Of a DNA stretch of 64,000 nucleotides, positions 33,311-42,971 are shown in pieces. Made by a program: the position numbers and the translations under genes. Below the pieces are notes generated by a model, which was not told the origin of the DNA, ran no database searches, and saw only the letters and a program-made list of their open reading frames with translations. Positions within the stretch are counted from its first letter, which is position 1. Every line of letters begins with the position of its first letter. The DNA comes from Rodentibacter genomosp. 1 (GTDB lineage: Bacteria; Pseudomonadota; Gammaproteobacteria; Enterobacterales; Pasteurellaceae), in assembly GCF_001999285.1 (NCBI RefSeq), contig NZ_MLHN01000008.1, forward strand, positions 124,001 to 188,000, given 5' to 3'.

Positions 33311-34561
33311 TTAAACAACCATTTGCAAATGATGTTTAGGTAATGCACCTTGAGAACATTCCTCAATAAAATCGCCCCATACTTGCAACAATTTGAATCG
33401 TTGCTCTAATCGTTCGCCACGGTCATAAGCGGCTTTTATCCGGTCTGATTTCATGTGTGATAACGCCACCTCGATTAATTCGCTATCATAACCTTGCTCA
33501 TTAAGGTAAGTGCTGGCAATGGAGCGTAAACCGTGCGCCACCAGCTTACCGGCATAGCCCATTCGTTTAATAGCCGCATTTGCTGTTTGCGTGTTTACGT
33601 GGGTTTGAGGATTTTTCACACTGGGGAATAGATAAGTTTTGCCACTGCTCAATTTCTTGATTTCCCGTAATATGGCGAGGGCTTGGCGTGACAGGGTTAT
33701 TTTATGAATGCGCCCCTTGTCGTTTTCTTTAATGCCTTTTTGAATGTAAATCGTCCACAGTCTTGTGGTTTCGTCAATGTCCTCATAGCGTGCTGTTGCC
33801 GCCTCATTTGGGCGTGTCATGGTGAGAAGTTGCCACAGGATTAAATAACGTGTCTGTAAGTGAATTTGAGCGTGATTTAAGGTGTAAATAAACTCGCTCA
33901 AGTCTTCCGGCTTGATAGTTTTGAAATGTTCAACAGTGGGACTATCAAATTCTTTTGAGATATTGGCGGTAGGGTTCACCGATATAATGTCACGGTGTAG
34001 GGCGTAGGTCATTATTTCGTTGTGTTTTTGAATCGTGCGCTTGAGTTTCTCTAATTTGCCCTCGTCTTGATATTGCTTAAAGGCTTTTAAGGCTAAAGGG
34101 GCGGTAATTTGAGAAATAGGCAAGTGTCCAAAGTGGGGGAGTAGATTCCGCTTAATGAGGCTTTCTATGTCTTTTTGATAATCAAGCGAAAAGTTCTTTT
34201 TTGTTTTTCGATATTCGAACCACGCCCAAGCAACCGATTCATAGGTATTGATTAATTCTTTGTGTTTGATTTCTTCTTGCTGTTGGTGGTGAATTTGCGG
34301 ATCGATACCTTGAGAAAGCAAAGCCCTTAATTCTTCCCGTTTTTCCCTTGCTTGTGATAGTGAAACATCGGGATATTTTCCCAATCCAATTAAAGCCCGT
34401 TTTTTGGTTAGCGGTTTGTAGTAATTAAACCGCCATAGTTTCGCACCGGTTGATTTAATCAATAAATAAAGCCCCAATCCATCAGACAAAGTGTAATCTT
34501 TATCTTTAGGCTTGGATTTGTCTATCTCTGTGTTCGTGAGTGGTTTAGTTATACGTGCCAA
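33311..34561 (-). CDS. int: P4-type tyrosine integrase
   Basis: 416 residues. N-terminal arm-binding DUF4102 domain (about 5-95, LSDGLGLYLLIKSTGAKLWR), core-binding SAM-like domain (about 110-205), catalytic domain with R250, H343-x-x-R346, H369 and nucleophile Y379 all in place. Catalyses site-specific integration/excision. It faces away from ssrA with its start 180 bp from the right att, the typical arrangement for tRNA/tmRNA-targeted elements. It should be active. Confidence 0.95.
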   Translation of the reverse strand: MARITKPLTNTEIDKSKPKDKDYTLSDGLGLYLLIKSTGAKLWRFNYYKPLTKKRALIGLGKYPDVSLSQAREKREELRALLSQGIDPQIHHQQQEEIKHKELINTYESVAWAWFEYRKTKKNFSLDYQKDIESLIKRNLLPHFGHLPISQITAPLALKAFKQYQDEGKLEKLKRTIQKHNEIMTYALHRDIISVNPTANISKEFDSPTVEHFKTIKPEDLSEFIYTLNHAQIHLQTRYLILWQLLTMTRPNEAATARYEDIDETTRLWTIYIQKGIKENDKGRIHKITLSRQALAILREIKKLSSGKTYLFPSVKNPQTHVNTQTANAAIKRMGYAGKLVAHGLRSIASTYLNEQGYDSELIEVALSHMKSDRIKAAYDRGERLEQRFKLLQVWGDFIEECSQGALPKHHLQMVV

Positions 34562-34693
34562 AATAACCGCCTTTTCTGCGTATAACTAACAAAAAATCTA
34601 ATCAGCAATAAAGCCTTAAATATCAAGCCTTCGTGAGTTTTTAGTTATACGTGATTTGTTGATTGGTGAGCAGTATAACTAAACGTATAACTA

Positions 34694-34813
34694 AAACTCA
34701 AGGATTTAGTAGTATCTCGTTGGCTCGCATTGGACAATAAAAAAAGCCTTGAAGTGAGTGTTTTCAAGGCTTTATCGGTTCTTGTTGGATTGTGTTGGAT
34801 TTCAATTTGGTGG
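34694..34813. repeat. att repeat, right copy (at the ssrA 3' end)
   Basis: Copy of 21297-21416, overlapping the last 6 nt of ssrA (through GGTGG at 34813). Beyond it comes the intact gene (AGCTGGCGGGAGTTGAAC). Includes the ssrA terminator, so each insertion keeps ssrA a functional terminator. Confidence 0.88.
34742..34771 (-). terminator. ssrA terminator
   Basis: Minus strand: AAAGCCTTGAAAACACTCAC followed by TTCAAGGCTTTTTTTATT. The stem AGCCTTGAA/TTCAAGGCT plus T-run. Duplicated with the att repeats at 18270 and 21345. Confidence 0.9.
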
Positions 34814-35172
34814 AGCTGGCGGGAGTTGAACCCGCGTCCGAAATCACTCTACCTTCAGTACTACACGTTTAGTCGGTCTTTAGTTTCACTTAAGCATGCG
34901 GACAGACACGCTAAACTTAAGCCAGTTTGATTCAATTTAATGCTTCGATCCTCAAACGGCGGCTTCCACACGATCTCGTTTTGGTTTGACTCCGCGTTAT
35001 CCCCGTCTTACGAGCGGAAGTTGGGGCGCGAAGGCTAAATGCAGGTTATTAAGCTGCTAAAGCGTATTGTTCGTCGTTTGCGACTATTTTTTGCGGTTTA
35101 TTTACGAGGCCTACCGCACCTCGACGTGCACCTTGGGCTTTGCTAATCCCGTCGAATCCAGAATCAGCCCCA
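34808..35172 (-). ncRNA. ssrA: tmRNA (transfer-messenger RNA)
   Basis: 365 nt. 5' end GGGGCTGATTCTGGATTCGA (35172 downward), 3' end GCGGGTTCAACTCCCGCCAG CTCCACCA at 34808. The tag reading frame gives GCA AAC GAC GAA CAA TAC GCT TTA GCA GCT TAA, i.e. ANDEQYALAA. tmRNA with SmpB rescues stalled ribosomes and tags the nascent protein for ClpXP. A possible promoter (TTTACT - 16 bp - TAAACT, minus) lies at about 35184-35211. Target of both integrated elements. Confidence 0.97.
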
Positions 35173-35279
35173 AATTGGGCGTAAGTTTATCAAAAAAAGA
35201 TGCGAAGTAAAAGAATCTATTCATAAAGCTTTTTTATTGGGTTAGAATTCGCCCACTTTTTATTGAAAGGAAAAATAGA

Positions 35280-35774
35280 ATGAAAAATTTGACATCTCTT
35301 GTTATTGCTTCGATGAGTGCATTATTTTTAGCGATAAATGCTTCTGCTCTTCCTACTAAAAAAGAGGAGGTAAAAGTTGCTACCAAAAAAGAAAGTGTGG
35401 CTGAAATGAAGTCTGTTTCACAAGCCGCCTCAATTCATATTGAGAATCGTCAATTAACTGTTGATAATAACGGTCAGGCGTTAGCTGTATTTAAATATGT
35501 GGTGACAAATATTGGTAATAAACCCATTTCAGCTATTCAATGGCTCAATGCTTATGTGAGCAAACGTGAAGTGATTCATAATCAAGATATGAAACTGGAT
35601 CTTACATCACCATTAATGCCGGGGCATTCATTATCAATTAATTTACAAATTCCTTTTGTGCAGATTCAAGAAAAATTCAGACCGATTTTTATGGATTCTC
35701 AATCTAGAATTGATGTTTACCCAATTGATCGGATTATTCGTTTTAGTGATAAAAAAGAACTTCACGAACGTTAA
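35280..35774 (+). CDS. Secreted protein of unknown function
   Basis: 164 residues. Signal peptide MKNLTSLVIASMSALFLAIN with cleavage near ASA-LPT, then a Lys/Glu-rich linker (about 25-50) and an immunoglobulin-like beta region (about 52-155: LAVFKYVVTNIGNKPISAIQ, PLMPGHSLSINLQIPF). Periplasmic. No family recognised; related proteins exist in Pasteurellaceae as far as I recall. GAAAGGA upstream supports the start. Monocistronic, with its own terminator. Confidence 0.7.
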   Translation: MKNLTSLVIASMSALFLAINASALPTKKEEVKVATKKESVAEMKSVSQAASIHIENRQLTVDNNGQALAVFKYVVTNIGNKPISAIQWLNAYVSKREVIHNQDMKLDLTSPLMPGHSLSINLQIPFVQIQEKFRPIFMDSQSRIDVYPIDRIIRFSDKKELHER

Positions 35775-35790
35775 TCATTTCCTCCTAGCT

Positions 35791-35814
35791 TAAGCCTGCC
35801 AATGTGTAGGCTTA
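35791..35814 (+). terminator. Terminator of the secreted protein gene
   Basis: TAAGCCT (35791-35797) pairs with AGGCTTA (35808-35814), followed by TTTTAC. Confidence 0.75.
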
Positions 35815-35888
35815 TTTTACATGTATAGTTGAACAGTGGTTTTCTTCCCGTTATACTAAACACCTGTTTTTTAACCGCACTTTGATTT

Positions 35889-36956
35889 ATGTTTTTCACT
35901 CGCAAAATTATTCATATTGATATGGATTGTTTTTATGCTTCGGTAGAGATTCGTGATAACCCTGCTTTGCGAGGAAAACCTGTTGCTGTTGGTGGAAGTT
36001 CCCGCCAGCGTGGTGTTTTAACAACATGTAATTATGAAGCGAGAAAATTTGGTTTACATAGCGCAATGCCAACCGCACAGGCAGTGAAAAAATGTCCGAA
36101 TCTTATTCTTGTACCCGTCAATATGCCGTTATACAAACAGGTTTCATTGCAAATCCATCAAATTTTTCGCCGTTATACCAACATCATTGAACCTCTTTCA
36201 TTGGATGAGGCCTATCTGGATGTGACGGATTGCGAAAAATGTTCAGGTTCCGCCACTTGGATTGCACAAGAAATTCGCCAAGCGATTTTTGACGAACTCA
36301 AATTGACGGCATCGGCAGGTATTGCTCCTCTTAAATTTCTTGCCAAAATTGCCTCTGATATGAATAAACCGAACGGACAATTTGTAATTAAACCGGACGA
36401 GATAGAGGAATTTGTTAAAACCTTGCCTTTAAAGAAAATCCCCGGTGTGGGAAAAATCACATCACAGCGTTTATTAGAAATGGGGCTTGAAACCTGTGCT
36501 GATGTTCAAAGATTAGATCAAACCGTATTACTCAATCAATTTGGCAAAATAGGTAAGCGGATTTGGGATTTTAGCCATGGCATTGATGAACGGGAAGTGC
36601 AACCTTATCGGGAACGTAAATCTGTGGGCGTAGAACGTACATTGGTAGAAAATATCCATCATTTGGAACAAGGAATTGTGTTGCTGGATAAACTTTACAC
36701 CGAACTTATTCAGCGTGTTGAACGTAGTGTGCCAAATACACCATTATCTGCGTTTCGTAAAATAGGCGTAAAACTTAAATTTGAGGATTTTCAAGTGACC
36801 ACCTTAGAAAAAACAGGGTTGTCACTGTCATTATCGGGGTTTCAGCAATTATTAGGGCAAATTTGGCAACGTAGTAATGGAAGAACGGTGCGGTTAATTG
36901 GATTACACGTTAATTTACCTGAGGAAAATAAACAGGAGCAAATGAGCCTTTGGTGA
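35889..36956 (+). CDS. dinB: DNA polymerase IV
   Basis: 355 residues. Y-family translesion polymerase. Palm residues D11 and D106-E107 (SLDEAYLD) are present; Y16 sits at the steric-gate position (F13 in E. coli DinB), tyrosine being used in archaeal Dpo4. HhH motif IPGVGKITSQRLLEMG around 190-205, little-finger domain after residue 240, and a C-terminal clamp-binding tail EQMSLW. The start has no strong ribosome site and lies just after a USS (ACCGCACTTT), which may overlap the promoter. Confidence 0.95.
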   Translation: MFFTRKIIHIDMDCFYASVEIRDNPALRGKPVAVGGSSRQRGVLTTCNYEARKFGLHSAMPTAQAVKKCPNLILVPVNMPLYKQVSLQIHQIFRRYTNIIEPLSLDEAYLDVTDCEKCSGSATWIAQEIRQAIFDELKLTASAGIAPLKFLAKIASDMNKPNGQFVIKPDEIEEFVKTLPLKKIPGVGKITSQRLLEMGLETCADVQRLDQTVLLNQFGKIGKRIWDFSHGIDEREVQPYRERKSVGVERTLVENIHHLEQGIVLLDKLYTELIQRVERSVPNTPLSAFRKIGVKLKFEDFQVTTLEKTGLSLSLSGFQQLLGQIWQRSNGRTVRLIGLHVNLPEENKQEQMSLW

Positions 36957-36995
36957 TATAATCTCGGCACTTTGAATACCATTGATGAGAGAACT

Positions 36996-37532
36996 ATGGA
37001 ACATAAATTAGAAGATATTATTGACATTTTTAATCAATGCTTTGAACAGGAATACAACACGCGCCTTGTAAAAGGCGGGGAAGAACCTATTTACATTCCG
37101 GCAAATGAAAGTGTCCCCTATAACGCCATTTATTTTGCACGAGGTTTCTACAGTAGTGCATTGCACGAAATTGCCCATTGGCTGGTTGCCGGCAAAGAAC
37201 GCCGTAAATTGGAAGATTTCGGCTATTGGTATGAGCCGGACGGCCGCTCGGAAGCGCGTCAGCGTGATTTTGAAAAAGTTGAAGTAAAGCCGCAGGCATT
37301 GGAATGGATTTTGGCAACCGCCGCTGGTTTTCGCTATTTTGCCAGTGCGGATAATCTTAATGGTAATCCCGGTGATACCCAACCTTTTAAACAAGCCGTG
37401 TATGAACAGGTAAAAGGTTATGCGGAAAGAGGCTTACCGAAACGGGCGGAGACCTTACGAAAAGCCTTAGCGGATTTTTATGGCACGGAAGATCGTATTG
37501 ATTTGAGTAAATTTGATGTGACGCGTATTTAA
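36996..37532 (+). CDS. epmC: Elongation factor P hydroxylase EpmC (YfcM)
   Basis: 178 residues from the chosen start. EpmC hydroxylates the beta-lysylated lysine of EF-P. The metal-binding HEIAH in SSALHEIAHWLVAGKERRKL and the SEARQRDFEKVEVKPQALEW block identify it. I start at 36996 because GAGAGAAC precedes it; the longer ATG at 36972 would overlap nothing conserved. 16 bp downstream of dinB, possibly cotranscribed. Confidence 0.9.
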   Translation: MEHKLEDIIDIFNQCFEQEYNTRLVKGGEEPIYIPANESVPYNAIYFARGFYSSALHEIAHWLVAGKERRKLEDFGYWYEPDGRSEARQRDFEKVEVKPQALEWILATAAGFRYFASADNLNGNPGDTQPFKQAVYEQVKGYAERGLPKRAETLRKALADFYGTEDRIDLSKFDVTRI

Positions 37533-37588
37533 AAGTGCGGTTGGTTTTATACGATTATTTATGGCTTCGCCACTGTTAGCAAAAAAAA

Positions 37589-37624
37589 CAACGTTCAAAA
37601 AATGTGTTTTTTGTGACCGCACTT
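37589..37624. repeat. USS-containing small repeat, intergenic copy
   Basis: 36-bp block from CAACGTTC to the reverse USS ACCGCACTT, differing by a few bases from 6552-6588. Preceded by GGCTTCGCC...GTTAGC as in the lolA copy. Lies between epmC and prfA. Confidence 0.72.
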
Positions 37625-37696
37625 CCACATTGTCAATTTCCCCTAAAATCAGCTAGAATACGCGGATTTTATGATAGGTCCGAAATATAAAAGAAG

Positions 37697-38779
37697 ATGA
37701 AAGAATCCATTATTGTAAAACTTGAAAGTTTAAAAGAACGTTATGAAGAGTTAGAAGCGTTGCTAGGTGACGCTTCTGTTATTAGTGATCAGGATAAATT
37801 CCGTGCCTATTCCAAAGAATATGCACAACTTGAAGATGTGGTGAAATGTTTTCATCGCTGGACACAGCTTAATAACAACATTGAAGAAGCGGAAATGTTG
37901 TTAGATGATCCGGAAATGAAAGAAATGGCACAAATGGAAATTGAAGAATCCAAAACAGAAATTGAAGAAGTGGAACAGCAACTTCAAATCCTTTTATTGC
38001 CAAAAGATCCGAATGATGAATACAACTGCTATTTGGAAATTCGTGCCGGAACCGGTGGGGATGAAGCGGGAATTTTTGCCGGTGATTTATTCCGTATGTA
38101 CAGCCGCTATGCGGAAAGTAAACGTTGGTGTGTAGAAATGTTGAGTGCGAATGAAAGTGAGCAGGGCGGCTATAAAGAAGTGATTGTAAAAGTGAGCGGT
38201 GATGGCGTATATGGTCAGTTAAAATTTGAATCCGGCGGTCATCGTGTACAACGCGTGCCAAAAACCGAATCTCAAGGTCGTATTCATACTTCTGCTTGTA
38301 CTGTGGCGGTTATGCCGGAATTACCGGAATCGGAAATGCCGGAAATTAATCCTGCTGATTTACGCATTGATACTTATCGTTCGTCCGGTGCAGGTGGTCA
38401 GCACGTTAATACGACAGATTCCGCGGTGCGTATCACCCATATTCCAACGGGGATAGTGGTAGAATGTCAAGATGAACGTTCACAGCATAAAAATAAAGCC
38501 AAAGCCATGTCGGTGCTTGCCTCACGCATTGTCCAAGCGGAGCAAGAACGCCAAGCGGCAGAACAAACGGATATGCGCCGTAATTTATTAGGTTCAGGCG
38601 ATCGTTCCGATAAAATTCGTACTTATAACTATCCGCAAGGTCGCGTTACCGATCATCGCATCAATTTAACGATTTATCGTTTAGATGAGGTGATGAATGG
38701 TAAAATTGATGAACTGATTCAGCCGATTATCACCGAATATCAAGCGGACCAATTGGCGGCATTATCTGAAACAAATTAA
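37697..38779 (+). CDS. prfA: Peptide chain release factor 1
   Basis: 360 residues. RF1 reads UAA/UAG stop codons. GGQ motif at 233-235 inside [20 protein letters not shown], and a PxT-type anticodon motif (here PKT, in [18 protein letters not shown]. coli has PAT). Full length and colinear with E. coli RF1. GGQ is the substrate for PrmC, encoded two genes downstream. Confidence 0.97.
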   Translation: MKESIIVKLESLKERYEELEALLGDASVISDQDKFRAYSKEYAQLEDVVKCFHRWTQLNNNIEEAEMLLDDPEMKEMAQMEIEESKTEIEEVEQQLQILLLPKDPNDEYNCYLEIRAGTGGDEAGIFAGDLFRMYSRYAESKRWCVEMLSANESEQGGYKEVIVKVSGDGVYGQLKFESGGHRVQRVPKTESQGRIHTSACTVAVMPELPESEMPEINPADLRIDTYRSSGAGGQHVNTTDSAVRITHIPTGIVVECQDERSQHKNKAKAMSVLASRIVQAEQERQAAEQTDMRRNLLGSGDRSDKIRTYNYPQGRVTDHRINLTIYRLDEVMNGKIDELIQPIITEYQADQLAALSETN

Positions 38780-38787
38780 CGAGTAGG

Positions 38788-38813
38788 GCATCTGATCTCA
38801 GATGCTCTTTTTT
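38788..38813 (+). terminator. Terminator after prfA
   Basis: GCATCTGA (38788-38795) / TCAGATGC (38798-38805) stem followed by TCTTTTTT. Probably partial, as the following genes share the strand. Confidence 0.8.
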
Positions 38814-38832
38814 ACTTTTAGGGAGCAATAAA

Positions 38833-39288
38833 ATGTTAGTTGAAAATCCAAAGGATCAAAAAGTGCAAGATGCGGAATTTTCTTCATTTTTCCAAACTTC
38901 ACAGCCGGTGTTGGCGAGCCGTTTTAAACGCTGGCTTGCCAGTATGATTAACGGCGTGATTTTATGGGTTGTATTAACGATCGGCTTTATATTTGGAGAC
39001 TTTACCGGATTTCTTTCTATCTTGTTGTATTTAGGTTTACAGATCTATTTTATGAAAACTTACGGTCAGACAATGGCAAAACGTTGGCTGGGATTACGTG
39101 TTTTTGATTATCAAACCCAACAGCCGATAGCGTTTGGCAAATATATTGGGCGTGAGCTGATTGATCAATTGCTTGCATGGACAAGTTTTTTAATCCTTAT
39201 CAGTGGAATTGTCGCGCTTATACGTGATGATCGTCGCTCTTTAACCGATTTAGTGATTGGTACTGTAGTGGTTCAAGACAAAAAATAA
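38833..39288 (+). CDS. RDD-family membrane protein
   Basis: 151 residues. RDD domain: about three membrane segments, starting ASRFKRWLASMINGVILW, with KTYGQTMAKRWLGLRVFD and the late RDDRRSLTDLVIGTVVV. Function unknown; some members are Na+/H+ antiporters. It overlaps prmC by one base (TAATG), and this linkage is conserved in H. influenzae in my recollection. Confidence 0.85.
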   Translation: MLVENPKDQKVQDAEFSSFFQTSQPVLASRFKRWLASMINGVILWVVLTIGFIFGDFTGFLSILLYLGLQIYFMKTYGQTMAKRWLGLRVFDYQTQQPIAFGKYIGRELIDQLLAWTSFLILISGIVALIRDDRRSLTDLVIGTVVVQDKK

Positions 39289-40178
39289 TGAATTATCGAC
39301 AATGGTTGAAACAAGCCTCGGAAGCCTTAAATCAAGCCAATCCTGATGAAAACGGCAAAACTGATGCCTTGGTGTTATTACAATTTGCCACCGGAAAATC
39401 CCGTACACAAATTTTAGCTTTTGATGAAACGGAGATTGATGAAAAAGTGCGGTCAAATTTAACCGCACTTTTGGCTCGTCGTTTAAAGGGGGAGCCCATT
39501 GCCTATATTTTAGGTGAAAAAGAATTTTGGTCATTATCATTAAATGTTTCTAAAAGCACCTTAATCCCTCGTCCTGACACAGAAATTTTAGTGGAGAAAG
39601 CCTTGATGATAGCGAAGGAAAAACTCCAGAAAAATCCACCGTACTTTGCTATATTGGATCTCGGCACGGGAACGGGAGCGATTGCTTTAGCGTTGGCATC
39701 AGAATTAATGCCAATTTGTGAAAAACAGCAGACCGAATTAAAAATTATTGGGGTGGATTTGATCCCGAATGCGGTGGAATTGGCAAAATCCAATGCGGAA
39801 AAAAATCAACTCAATGTTGCTTTTTTCCAAAGTCAATGGTTTGAAAATGTAGAGGGGAAGTATGATTTGATTGTCAGCAATCCTCCTTATATTGATGAAA
39901 AAGATGAACATTTAAATCAAGGTGATATACGCTTTGAACCGCTTTCTGCTTTGGTTGCTTCCGAACAAGGTTATGGGGATTTGCAACATATTATCAAACT
40001 CGCACCTGCTTATTTAAAAAATAGCGGAGCATTGTTAGTGGAACATGGTTGGCAACAAGGTGAAAAAGTGCGGTCAATTTTCGTTGAAAATCATTGGGAA
40101 AACATTGCAACCTTGCGGGATTATGGCGACACTGAGCGAGTGACATACGGTTTTTGGGACAATTATGAAGTATTATAA
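39288..40178 (+). CDS. prmC: Release factor glutamine methyltransferase
   Basis: 296 residues. Methylates the GGQ glutamine of RF1/RF2. SAM-binding motif DLGTGTGAIALALASE (about residue 123 on) and the catalytic NPPY at 198-201 (VSNPPYIDEKDEHL) are clear. Contains USSs at about 39447-39456 and 40065-40074. Overlaps SirB1 by 14 nt. Confidence 0.95.
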   Translation: MNYRQWLKQASEALNQANPDENGKTDALVLLQFATGKSRTQILAFDETEIDEKVRSNLTALLARRLKGEPIAYILGEKEFWSLSLNVSKSTLIPRPDTEILVEKALMIAKEKLQKNPPYFAILDLGTGTGAIALALASELMPICEKQQTELKIIGVDLIPNAVELAKSNAEKNQLNVAFFQSQWFENVEGKYDLIVSNPPYIDEKDEHLNQGDIRFEPLSALVASEQGYGDLQHIIKLAPAYLKNSGALLVEHGWQQGEKVRSIFVENHWENIATLRDYGDTERVTYGFWDNYEVL

Positions 40179-40968
40179 ACGAGCGTTATACGATAAATTT
40201 GTGAGCTTTTATCATATTATTTCCGAGAATGAAGGGAACACTGAAGCACAGTTACGCGCTAAAATGGGACATTTGGTACGTAAAGCGCGTAGTGAAATTT
40301 CACCGGATTGGGCGGTAGAAGATCGTATTCATCATTTATTACAATTGGTCTATGGTGACTGGGGTTTTCATTGTGATCCTGAACATTATTTTTATGCTCG
40401 AAATCTCTATTTACCCTATGTCTTAGAATATCGTGAGGGCATGCCGGTGAGCCTTGGGGCAATTATCTTATACCTTGCGGAAGCCTTAGATTTACCGATC
40501 TATCCTGTCAATTTCCCAACGCAATTAATTTTGCGTGCTGAAGTGGATGAGCAAGTGGCATTTATCGATCCTTGGAATGGAAACTACATTTCTCAAGAAA
40601 AATTACAGCAGCTTTATGAAGGAGCTTTTGGATTTGGTGCAAAGATCCAATCTGAGGAACTTGATCGTGCAGATATTCAACAGCTTTTTTCTCGCTTTGA
40701 ACAGCTTGCCAAAAATGCCCTCATTCGTGAAGAACATAATGATATGGCGTTTCGTTATATTGAATCATTAGTTCATCAATCTGATGATCCCCATAATATC
40801 CGCGATCGTGGTTTAGTATTGGCTCAGATGGGGGCATATTCCCAAGCATTGAAAGATCTAGAGTATTTTGTCGATAAATGTTCGCAAGATCCCACTGCCG
40901 CATTGATTCGGGTACAACTATTAGAACTCAAAGGCGAGATTGATAAAGATCGCCAAGTTATTCATTAA
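40165..40968 (+). CDS. sirB1: SirB1-family protein (transglutaminase-like)
   Basis: 267 residues. SirB1/YchA family: N-terminal transglutaminase-like core (YVLEYREGMPVSLGAIILYL, LPIYPVNFPTQLILRAE) lacking the catalytic cysteine, then TPR-like helices (about 195-267). Its function is unknown; it is always found next to prmC/kdsA in gamma-proteobacteria. 14-nt overlap with prmC. Confidence 0.88.
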   Translation: MKYYKRALYDKFVSFYHIISENEGNTEAQLRAKMGHLVRKARSEISPDWAVEDRIHHLLQLVYGDWGFHCDPEHYFYARNLYLPYVLEYREGMPVSLGAIILYLAEALDLPIYPVNFPTQLILRAEVDEQVAFIDPWNGNYISQEKLQQLYEGAFGFGAKIQSEELDRADIQQLFSRFEQLAKNALIREEHNDMAFRYIESLVHQSDDPHNIRDRGLVLAQMGAYSQALKDLEYFVDKCSQDPTAALIRVQLLELKGEIDKDRQVIH

Positions 40969-41835
<867 letters not shown>

Positions 41836-41840
41836 TAGCG

Positions 41841-42003
41841 AAGTGCGGTTAAAAATAGGAAGGTTTTTCTGGATTATTTGTAGGGACACACTGCGTGTGT
41901 CCGCTATAAAATATGTGATAATTGGACACACGCAGTCATTTCATTGAAATAACTGTTTTGTGTATTCACTATATAATACCGAAATTTTGATCGCGCTTTT
42001 TTA
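41841..42003. terminator. Post-kdsA USS stem with repeat copy D in its loop
   Basis: AAGTGCGGTTAAAAAT (about 41841-41856) can pair, with a few mismatches, with ATTTTGATCGCGCTTTTTT (about 41984-42002). The MITE-like copy D lies between the arms, as copy C does after ribE. Confidence 0.5.
41868..41981. repeat. MITE-like palindromic repeat, copy D
   Basis: Right end, reverse complement from 41981: CGGTATTATATAGTGAATAC followed by ACAAAACAG. Left end is degenerate. Interior GTAGGGACACACTGCGTGTG TCCG near 41880-41904, and an inverted GGACACACGCAG near 41929. Confidence 0.68.
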
Positions 42004-42022
42004 AATAAAAAAGGAGAACATA

Positions 42023-42970
42023 ATGCAAATCGTATTTTTAGATAGTACCGCTATTCCAAAACATATTCCTATTCCTCGTCCAAGTTTTGAGCATGAATGG
42101 ATTGAATACCCTCATACCTCTGCTGATCAAACTATTGAACGGGCGAAAAATGCAGATATTGTGATTACCAGTAAAGTCATTTTTGATCGTAAAACGCTTG
42201 AACAGCTCCCAAAACTTAAACTTATTGCAATTACTGCAACAGGTACTAATAACATTGACTTAATTGCAGCAAAAGAATTAGGGGTTGAAGTCAAAAATGT
42301 GACAGGCTACTCCAGTGTCACCGTCCCCGAACACGTAATGGGGTTGATTTTCTCCTTAAAACACAGTCTTGCCGGTTGGTTGCGTGATCAAACTTCTGCC
42401 AAATGGGGGGAAAGCCAACAGTTTTGTTACTTCGATTATCCGATTACCGATGTGCGGGGTTCTACCCTTGGTATCGTAGGAAAGGGGTGTTTAGGTTCTG
42501 AAGTCGGGCGTTTGGCTAAAGCATTGGGAATGAATGTGCTTTACGCAGAGCATAAAGATGCGACAACTTGCCGTGAGGGATATACGCCTTTTAATGAGGT
42601 ATTAAAGCAAGCGGATATATTGACTTTACATTGTCCATTGACTCAAACAACTGAAAATTTAATCAATGCGGAAACCCTGTCACAAATGAAAAACGGGGCA
42701 TTCTTAATCAATACAGGACGTGGGCCTTTAGTGGATGAAATCGCCTTATTAAACGCATTAACAAGTGGGCATTTGGGGGGGGCTGCCTTAGATGTGATGA
42801 TTAAAGAACCACCGGAAAAAGACAATCCGTTGATACTTGCGGCAAAAACCATGCCAAACTTAATTATTACCCCACACATTGCGTGGGCAAGTGATAGTGC
42901 GGTGACGACATTAGTGAAAAAAGTGACGCAAAATATGGAAGATTTTGTCGCACAATTAAACCAAAAGTAA
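42023..42970 (+). CDS. hprA: D-isomer-specific 2-hydroxyacid dehydrogenase (hydroxypyruvate reductase-like)
   Basis: 315 residues. Rossmann motif TLGIVGKGCLGSEVGRLAKA (about 150-170), catalytic Arg in NTGRGPLVDE, Glu in VMIKEPPEKDNPLI, and His in ITPHIAWAS. Probably reduces hydroxypyruvate/glyoxylate to glycerate/glycolate; substrate is family-level. AAGGAGAA upstream. lolC starts 1 bp after its stop, so expression is linked. Confidence 0.85.
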   Translation: MQIVFLDSTAIPKHIPIPRPSFEHEWIEYPHTSADQTIERAKNADIVITSKVIFDRKTLEQLPKLKLIAITATGTNNIDLIAAKELGVEVKNVTGYSSVTVPEHVMGLIFSLKHSLAGWLRDQTSAKWGESQQFCYFDYPITDVRGSTLGIVGKGCLGSEVGRLAKALGMNVLYAEHKDATTCREGYTPFNEVLKQADILTLHCPLTQTTENLINAETLSQMKNGAFLINTGRGPLVDEIALLNALTSGHLGGAALDVMIKEPPEKDNPLILAAKTMPNLIITPHIAWASDSAVTTLVKKVTQNMEDFVAQLNQK

Positions 42971-42971
42971 T

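Larger units (their letters stand above)
21417..34735. mobile_element. Element B: phage-satellite-like integrative element at ssrA
   Basis: About 13.3 kb between two att repeats. Nearly all genes run on the minus strand, from the integrase next to ssrA toward the toxin-antitoxin end. Content: P4-type integrase, AlpA-like regulator, AntA/AntB antirepressor, Ash/Icd-like proteins, DUF927 P-loop replication protein, an iteron array, BrnTA and about a dozen small unknown genes. No structural, terminase, portal or lysis genes. This composition fits P4-like or PICI-like satellites that borrow capsids from a helper phage. An integrative plasmid-like element is the alternative. Confidence 0.75.

Noticed and set aside
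21417..34735. Complete prophage
   Set aside because: No terminase, portal, capsid, tail, holin or endolysin genes can be found in any frame.
34808..35172. Protein-coding reading frames across the tmRNA
   Set aside because: The sequence is fully explained by ssrA, including tag frame and tRNA-like end.
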